Part shown: positions 60,401 through 64,000 of the stretch, piece by piece
Numbering within the stretch: position 1 is the first letter of the stretch
Layout of the letters: the number at the start of each line of letters is the position of its first letter
From: Asterias rubens
Taxonomy: Eukaryota; Echinodermata; Asteroidea; Forcipulatida; Asteriidae
Reading direction: 5' to 3'
NCBI RefSeq assembly: GCF_902459465.1
Contig: NC_047072.1
Span: forward strand, 14,282,184 to 14,346,183
Length of the DNA: 64,000 bases
Translations under genes and position numbers: made by a program
Notes under the pieces: model-generated
What the model was told of the DNA's origin: nothing
The model's database searches: none
What the model saw: only the letters and a program-made list of their open reading frames with translations

Positions 60401-60547
60401 CCTCTAAAATTCATCATAGCATCAAGTGCTGAAACTCCAGGTGTTCCCCGCTACTAATAAAGTTTATTAATGTAGGTCCAGCCAGGATCAGGATTGGAGT
60501 TAGGCAAGGAGAGAAACCATTACAGACAAATATGTTTCAATCTGATG
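45588..60547 (+). CDS. secreted Xaa-Pro aminopeptidase (M24B, XPNPEP1/2-like), 3' end outside window
   Basis: Exons: 45588-45630, 47145-47296, 48770-48880, 49899-49962, 50638-50742, 51154-51249, 52384-52545, 52927-53052, 53736-53817, 54089-54186, 54664-54785, 55069-55155, 56078-56143, 56454-56524, 56644-56721, 56983-57054, 57185-57245, 57908-57977, 58595-58699, then 60476-60547 (variant A). These metalloproteases remove N-terminal residues preceding proline. The signal peptide [15 protein letters not shown] suggests a secreted or GPI-anchored XPNPEP2-like enzyme; the C-terminus is not visible. Two creatinase-like domains (from YIIPSEDAH) precede the M24 domain. Metal ligands D506 (DSGGQY), D517 (TCDITRT) and H580 (HGTGHG), and H486, H576 and H589, all lie exactly 91 residues beyond human XPNPEP1 positions as I remember them, confirming the model. 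The glutamate-bearing DEPGYYE exon is outside the window. Confidence 0.94.
45851..46013. repeat. tandem duplication, 84-bp period (two copies)
   Basis: TATCTCCTGTGGTGAAATAG, ACAGATCTC-type sequence and CTTATACTCTAGACATGGTA at 45851 recur at 45935 almost unchanged. It is in intron 1 of the aminopeptidase gene. Confidence 0.85.
46740..47065. repeat. dispersed repeat family F, copy 2, interrupted by a LINE 3' fragment
   Basis: CAATAAAATTAACATGGATT ... CAGATTCAAAATTTGGAGGC ... GATATCTTTCTGCATAAGTT, then an interruption, then TTTGAATTGAAATGCTTCTC, AAAATGCTATCGAAAGCTGC. In intron 1 of the aminopeptidase gene. Confidence 0.6.
46870..46998 (+). mobile_element. LINE 3'-terminal fragment with ATT tail
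   Basis: GTAGGCGCCTTGATCGG ... GAAGTGCGCGTTATAAATCC followed by an ATTATTACTATTATTATAA tail. The GCGC-TTATAAAT word and (ATT)n tail resemble CR1/L2-type 3' ends and recall the GCGCCTTGAAC end at about 1310. It splits repeat family F copy 2. Confidence 0.5.
47390..47500. repeat. dispersed 'GGCACCAAGGCA' repeat, copy 3
   Basis: AGGGCAAAGGACACCAAGGC, AGAGGGCACCAAGGCAACAG, GGGCATGGGGGCAATCGCCT. Matches the word set at 4420-4565 on the opposite strand. It directly abuts the TIR element at 47504. Confidence 0.45.
47504..48240. mobile_element. TIR element hosting MITE-B copy 3
   Basis: Left AAGCCGGTCTCAGGTCGACC and T, right AGGTCGACCTGAGGCCGGCT and T: 21-bp terminal inverted repeats with one mismatch. 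Total 737 bp, of which 384 bp are an inserted MITE-B, so the original element was about 350 bp. It contains several GTCGCGACT/AGTCGCCGACT-type words. Intron 2 of the aminopeptidase gene. Confidence 0.85.
47573..47956. mobile_element. MITE-B copy 3, nested
   Basis: TTAAAGGACGTGTTGTTGGT ... CAAGTCAACGTGTTCCTTTAA with the central TTTATGGGAGTCAATTTTTT, GACTCCCATAAATGGCC palindrome. The TTTATGGGAGTCAATT word is present twice in a row, a small internal duplication. Confidence 0.85.
49010..49730. repeat. dispersed repeat family F, copy 3, interrupted by MITE-A copy 7
   Basis: TGAACATTTCAGAACGTGTT ... AAGATTCAGATTTTTGGGAC ... TACTTCGAAGTGAAATGATT precedes the MITE, and AATGCTTCATTCTATCGAAA, GCTGAGATG ... 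GAGTGATTATCAAACGTATA follows. Copy 2 shows the uninterrupted junction (GAAATGCTTCTCAAAATGCT), which acts as an empty site. Confidence 0.65.
49244..49630. mobile_element. MITE-A copy 7, full length, best preserved
   Basis: TTAAAGGCAGTGGACACTAT at the left and ATAGTGTCCATTGCCTTTAA at the right are near-perfect inverted ends with TTAA on both sides. The palindrome GATTTCGAGACCTCA / TGAGGTCTCGAAATC is intact. In intron 3 of the aminopeptidase gene. Confidence 0.92.
51957..52348. mobile_element. MITE-A copy 8, ends 35 bp before an exon
   Basis: GGGCAGTGGACACTATTGGT at the left, TCATGTGACAAGGGTGTTTT, an internal 40-bp irregularity with a partly repeated CAGTTTTATGCATATG region, and AAGTGTCCAGTGTCTTTAA at the right. 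Its end lies 35 bp upstream of aminopeptidase exon 7 (52384), so the branch point of intron 6 may be in or next to the element. Confidence 0.85.
54361..54472 (+). repeat. (TTA)n microsatellite with poly(T) and poly(G)
   Basis: About 16 TTA units, then about 40 T with one interruption, then about 13 G. In intron 10 of the aminopeptidase gene, 190 bp before the exon 11 acceptor. Confidence 0.95.
55350..55720. mobile_element. MITE-A copy 9, diverged
   Basis: GAAGGCAATGGACACATTTG at the left and CAAATGGGTCCAGTACCTTT at the right. The central palindrome is a variant (GAGAAAGGCTTCAGGCCTGA, AGTCTTTCTC). More decayed than the other copies. Intron 12 of the aminopeptidase gene. Confidence 0.75.
60476..60547 (+). 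CDS. aminopeptidase exon 20, variant A (canonical active-site loop)
   Basis: 72 nt, phase 1 to 1, acceptor taatgtag, donor G/GTATGT. It encodes [14 protein letters not shown] then [10 protein letters not shown], joining VHE to the expected E of DEPGYYE. The G-P-x-x-I start and M-x-x-SD end match the XPNPEP family loop (23 residues in human XPNPEP1, 24 here). This is the form expected for a normal active enzyme. Confidence 0.85.
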
Positions 60548-61176
60548 GTATGTTGAACCCCATCCCACCTTCTGCCCCCTCCCTATGCCTTTCTGGGAGC
60601 AACCATTAACCTCCAAAATGCATGATGCTTTTAACCGTAACATCAATCATTCGCATTTCTTCATACTGGGATTTTCCTAGTTTTTATTTGACAGCTTGGT
60701 GTATAAGTGACGCAGTCCACTTATTTTAGTTGAGCAAAAATATTACTAATAAATAAGTCTTGAGTCAAGATGCTAACATTGTGTGGTTAATCATCCATGA
60801 GCAGTAGAGGGCAAACAACCCACTACTTTACAATCTCATTTGCATGTAATGATTGAATTACCCAAAAAAGTGGATATTCCTTGTTGAAACATATTCACCT
60901 TTGACCTTAGAGGAAGCTACCTGCCAGTAAAAAGCCAACCAATGGGAAACACGGTACCTACAGAGTCTGCCAACATCCACGATGAAGACGTTCTTCGAAA
61001 AAGAGCCTCTTCGTAGCAATACACATCTACTATACGTATTAAAAACTTCCACTAACTTGACAGGACAAAGTTCACAGTTCAAGGTTCATCTCTAAGGTGT
61101 GTCATCTGAAAAGCTTCACAATCAAGTGTAGATTTTTGTTTCTTTTATTTTAATTATCAACTGATTTTCACATCAG

Positions 61177-61242
61177 ATCCCATAAATGTTGCCAACTACC
61201 CGGGAGAACAAAGTTTACGTTTAAATGTTTGTGAATCAAATG
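61177..61242 (+). CDS. candidate alternative exon 20, variant B
   Basis: 66 nt, phase 1 to 1, acceptor ttttcacatcag, donor G/GTATGT. Encodes DPINVANYPGE then QSLRLNVCESN. The position of P2 and the S-N end follow variant A. It and its upstream flank (GTGTCATCTGAAAAGCTT) are duplicated as variant C. Confidence 0.6.
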
Positions 61243-61847
61243 GTATGTATGGCTTGAGAGTGTAGTGTAATGCAGTGCTGTGGCTATCATAAAGCATGTA
61301 CAGTTTCTCTTGCAACAAAAAGCAGGTAATCCTTTCACACCTAATGTTGCAATGCATTCACTGCTTTGGGTAGTCTGTAAGTATTAGGGAAGAGTAGGGG
61401 GTTACCGTCAGTGTTGCTGGCTTACACAGCATTTAGCACCCTACAGGTTTCCTCGGGCTTGCAAGCTACAGTGATTGAATTCACTTTCTGGTTTCATAAC
61501 CAGAACTATATAAATATAATTAGAGGCCTTACTGGGTTGCCTTAGTTCAAAGTAAGCAATTTGTTTAAAAAGAGCTTTTTCCCTAGATACGCAACCTTAG
61601 CATCTTGGCTCATGACTGTAATCCCTCATGCATCCCTCATTGTACACTTCATCTTTTCCATCCTATCATACAAACTTAACAGGTCAAAGGTAACAAGGTT
61701 CAAGTTCAAGGCGTGTCATCTGAAAAGCTTTATGATTCAGTAAACACCATCAGGGTTCTATTTTTGATCTTTTCAAATTGCATTGAAAGGATTCATACAT
61801 TGATAATCTTGGTCCTGTATTTTCTTGTCACCTAATATCCACATCAG

Positions 61848-61907
61848 ATCCTATAAATATTCATGACAGATTACAGAGTATACGTTTAGACGTCTTTATA
61901 TCAGATG
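61848..61907 (+). CDS. candidate alternative exon 20, variant C
   Basis: 60 nt, phase 1 to 1, acceptor atatccacatcag, donor G/GTATGT followed by ATGGCT as in B. Encodes DPINIHDRLQ then SIRLDVFISD. Clear tandem duplicate of variant B that stayed open in frame after diverging. Confidence 0.58.
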
Positions 61908-62261
61908 GTATGTATGGCTCGAGACTGAAATGCATCTGCAACTCGTGCTCTTAAACATTTACCAAGTGCTCTCCATTCTTGAATCATCTCACACTGCCAA
62001 TGCTACTGCAAATGCTTAGTTTTTAGAGCACTTGTGATTTAGCATGCTTGCAAAATTTAGAATGAATTTAAAAAATCACAAATTTCTTTGAGGCCTCGAT
62101 TCATAATCTATTGCAGTTTTTGCTTGATACAGCAATAGAAGTAGGTAAAGCTCCTCATTTCTAGACCAGAAACACAGATCATAACTAGAAATGCCCAAGT
62201 AAATTTGTCTTGGACCCAAACTTAAAGGTAAGTTTTGTTAACTTCTTTTATCTATTAGCAG

Positions 62262-62337
62262 GTCACAGAGGGTCATCAACAGTAACCATCAAGCCGGGTT
62301 CTTCAATACAAATAATATATCTCATTTTAATAGATGT
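62262..62337 (+). pseudogene. decayed alternative exon 20, variant D
   Basis: Acceptor ttttatctattagcag. The frame gives GHRGSSTVTIKPG then SSIQIIYLILID, whose end resembles variant C (SIRLDVFISD). At the expected donor the sequence is G/TTAAAT instead of G/GTATGT, so the phase-1 splice site is lost. A weak upstream donor G/GTTCTT at 62298 would give a 36-nt form. Confidence 0.35.
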
Positions 62338-62457
62338 TAAATTTGCATCGGGGATAAAGAATATTAATTTTGGTTTTTTTTACCCATACACCGATGTGTG
62401 TTAGCACTGTATACTCAGTACTTTCCCGAGTCCTGTGAAAAAATATCACAGGCATGT

Positions 62458-62529
62458 TACTCGGGTGGGATTCGAACCCACGACCCTTGCAATTCTAGAG
62501 CAGTGTCTTACCAACTAGACTACCGAGGT
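62458..62529 (-). mobile_element. tRNA-derived SINE head (tRNA-like sequence)
   Basis: On the minus strand: an A-box-like GTAGTCTAGTTGGTAAGAC, then GCTCTAGAATTGCAAGGGTC, and a perfect B box GGTTCGAATCC within GTGGGTTCGAATCCCAC. The acceptor stem is only partly pairable (CTCGG/CCGAG), and the anticodon stem does not fold cleanly, so it is a SINE head rather than a tRNA gene. A second TTCGAATCC word lies at 62551-62559. Confidence 0.65.
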
Positions 62530-62638
62530 TGCCCGGCAGCTAGAGGCAGTTCGAATCCTATGTTTCCTATATCTCATTTTCATTTTCTCTCTTTGTGTGT
62601 TTTTTTTCCCTCTGCTTTTTTGCAATGAATATTTGTAG

Positions 62639-62677
62639 CACTGTCATCTTTCCGTTCAAACTTCATCCAATCCAACG
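62639..62677 (+). CDS. candidate alternative exon 20, variant E
   Basis: 39 nt, phase 1 to 1. A long pyrimidine tract (tttttttccctctgc) precedes ttgtag, and the donor is G/GTAAGC. Encodes ALSSFRSNFIQSN, ending QSN as B and A end SN/QSD. It would give the shortest loop (13 residues) and replace the G of VHEG by A. Confidence 0.48.
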
Positions 62678-62728
62678 GTAAGCCAACACAACAAATTTAA
62701 ACAACATTTATATCCCCAAAGAGTTTAC

Positions 62729-62792
62729 CTTTGTTGGATACTCCCATAAAGCGTTCCTCGATCAAGCTGTTGATGTTACCAGGGCGTTCAAT
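62729..62792 (-). CDS. possible single exon of an unrecognised minus-strand gene
   Basis: 64 nt between a strong acceptor (GTTTGTTTGTATCCATTCTTATAG on the minus strand) and a donor AAAG/GTAAAC. Encodes IERPGNINSLIEER then FMGVSNKG, open in the frame consistent with both sites. No family recognised and no partner exon identified. It lies in what should be an intron of the aminopeptidase gene or just past its alternative-exon cluster, so a chance match is possible. Confidence 0.35.
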
Positions 62793-64000
62793 CTATAAGA
62801 ATGGATACAAACAAACAAACTAGAGCTAAGAATGTCTCAAATTATGTCAAAAAAATATTTGTAAGAGTAGTAGGGGGATAGTGATGGCCTTTACATTACA
62901 ACACACGTGTTCATTAAGTTTGAACATTAGGGTGTTCAATGTAATGACCCATTTATAAAATGTTCAAATACTGCTTTCTCCAAAAATACCCTTGGAAACA
63001 CTTGACAAGATCAATAATGAAACTCTGAGTGTGGTCTGTATTACTCACATCACTTTCACTTGTCTACTCAAAGATATGAAAGGATCACCGTCTGATAGGC
63101 AAAAGTGTGAACAAGTTTGTTGGGGGAAAAAGGGCATTTAGAGCAACGAGCGGACAATTTTCAGTACTTCTGAACTTTACAGTGTAAAATATACAATTCA
63201 CAATAAAAACGAACTTTGCCTTTGTTACATACAGTGTTACTTGTTGATATCAATCAGAGGATACAGTACAGTGAACTAATGCACAGCACCCACAGCAATT
63301 CCAGTGGTGCTGCTAGCCCTGGCGGCCTTACACTTTCATATTATACTACAATGTATCTGTGTGCAGAGAAAGCGCCCTATATAGGGCTATGGTGCTCAGT
63401 GCTTTTGCTGTGGTGCCCTTTGGAATACAATTCCACTTTTCCTCAGTTCCTTACCACAGGACAAATTGCCTCTGCCCCTTCAAGAGTGGCGTTCAAGACC
63501 TTGGTTATTGAACTTATACTTGACTATCATCAATATCTCTGAGGGTACATGTGTCATAATAATACAGTCATTTCAATTCAGTCCTAAATCAATCAATTAT
63601 CACCAACATCAATGTCAATGATCATCAATACATTGTCAATATGGATCAATACCATTATCAATACATTGAAAGTCAACTTGACAAAACATGATGTCATTTT
63701 ACTGTGGAAAGTATCGGGCATTAATGTTTGCAAAAATCACAATTTTACAAGTTCAACAATCATGATTGTTATCCAGTCAGCAAGAACCCTTGTTGTTGAT
63801 TGATCAACAGCTATGAAATACATATACATATCCCACACCAAAATCACTCATTTAAAGGTAGGGTCATACATAATAGTAATGACCCCGGGGGAAAACAGTT
63901 TCTATCTAAAAGCTTACTTATAAACACAGTATAAAGCAACCAGTGAAATTAGTTTGTCTGATTTGCCTCCGTTCTTAGAAATCAATTTAAACATTTGAAT
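62793..64000. other. right-edge stretch without a supported gene
   Basis: The remaining aminopeptidase exons (starting with EPGYYE) are not found on the plus strand here. A GGGCACCACAGCAAAAGC-type repeat occurs on the minus strand at about 63380-63480. The rest is AT-rich, with short repeats of ATCAATA near 63590-63670. Confidence 0.4.

Noticed and set aside
62458-62529. Functional tRNA gene on the minus strand
   Set aside because: The B box is perfect, but acceptor and anticodon stems do not pair properly and SINE-like sequence continues past it.
63216-63542. 108-codon plus-strand ORF
   Set aside because: It spans the GGGCACCACAGC-type repeat on the opposite strand, has no recognisable domain and does not match the missing C-terminus of the aminopeptidase.

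Overview
The window is animal (metazoan) nuclear DNA: genes are split into many short exons with GT-AG introns, intergenic DNA is AT-rich, and transposon debris is dense. No bacterial features (operons, Shine-Dalgarno sites, CRISPR) are present. Gene content and repeat style point to a deuterostome invertebrate, most likely an echinoderm. That assignment is inference; no marker here fixes the species.

Layout. 1-2770 (+): the 3' part of an unrecognised gene (one good exon, one possible terminal exon). 15072-3413 (-): ZC4H2, complete, 5 exons, 229 aa. 17871-24619 (+): an SLC22-type organic ion transporter, complete, 10 exons, 563 aa. 36148-26353 (-): EIF2S3 (eIF2 gamma), complete, 12 exons, 468 aa. 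37136-41673 (+): an executioner caspase (caspase-3/7 type), complete, 6 exons, 368 aa. 45588 to beyond the right edge (+): a secreted Xaa-Pro aminopeptidase (M24B). Its first 19 exons (590 residues, to the VHE motif) are unambiguous; the C-terminal exons lie outside the window. A possible single exon of another gene is on the minus strand at 62729-62792. Every coding model was checked by reading phase across all junctions, and the totals close in frame.

Neighbouring gene pairs: ZC4H2 and SLC22 are divergent (2.8 kb apart), SLC22 and EIF2S3 convergent (1.7 kb), EIF2S3 and caspase divergent (1.0 kb), caspase and aminopeptidase tandem (3.9 kb). These are independent genes, not a pathway cluster.

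The most interesting signal is at 60476-62677. After the exon ending in the catalytic HGTGHG...VHE segment come at least four short candidate exons (72, 66, 60 and 39 nt), all phase 1 to phase 1. Each encodes a different version of the active-site loop that normally joins VHEG to DEPGYYE. Two of them share flanking intron sequence and are clear duplicates. This looks like a cluster of mutually exclusive exons that would diversify the substrate pocket of a secreted prolyl peptidase.

The rest of the window is repeat-rich. At least five distinct TIR (terminal inverted repeat) families sit in TTAA target sites. One, called MITE-A here, has nine copies. Other elements are a hAT-like element nested in a MITE-A that is itself nested in a SINE-like element, foldback elements, a LINE 3' end, a tRNA-derived SINE, and a ~103-bp minisatellite split between the last introns of two convergent genes.
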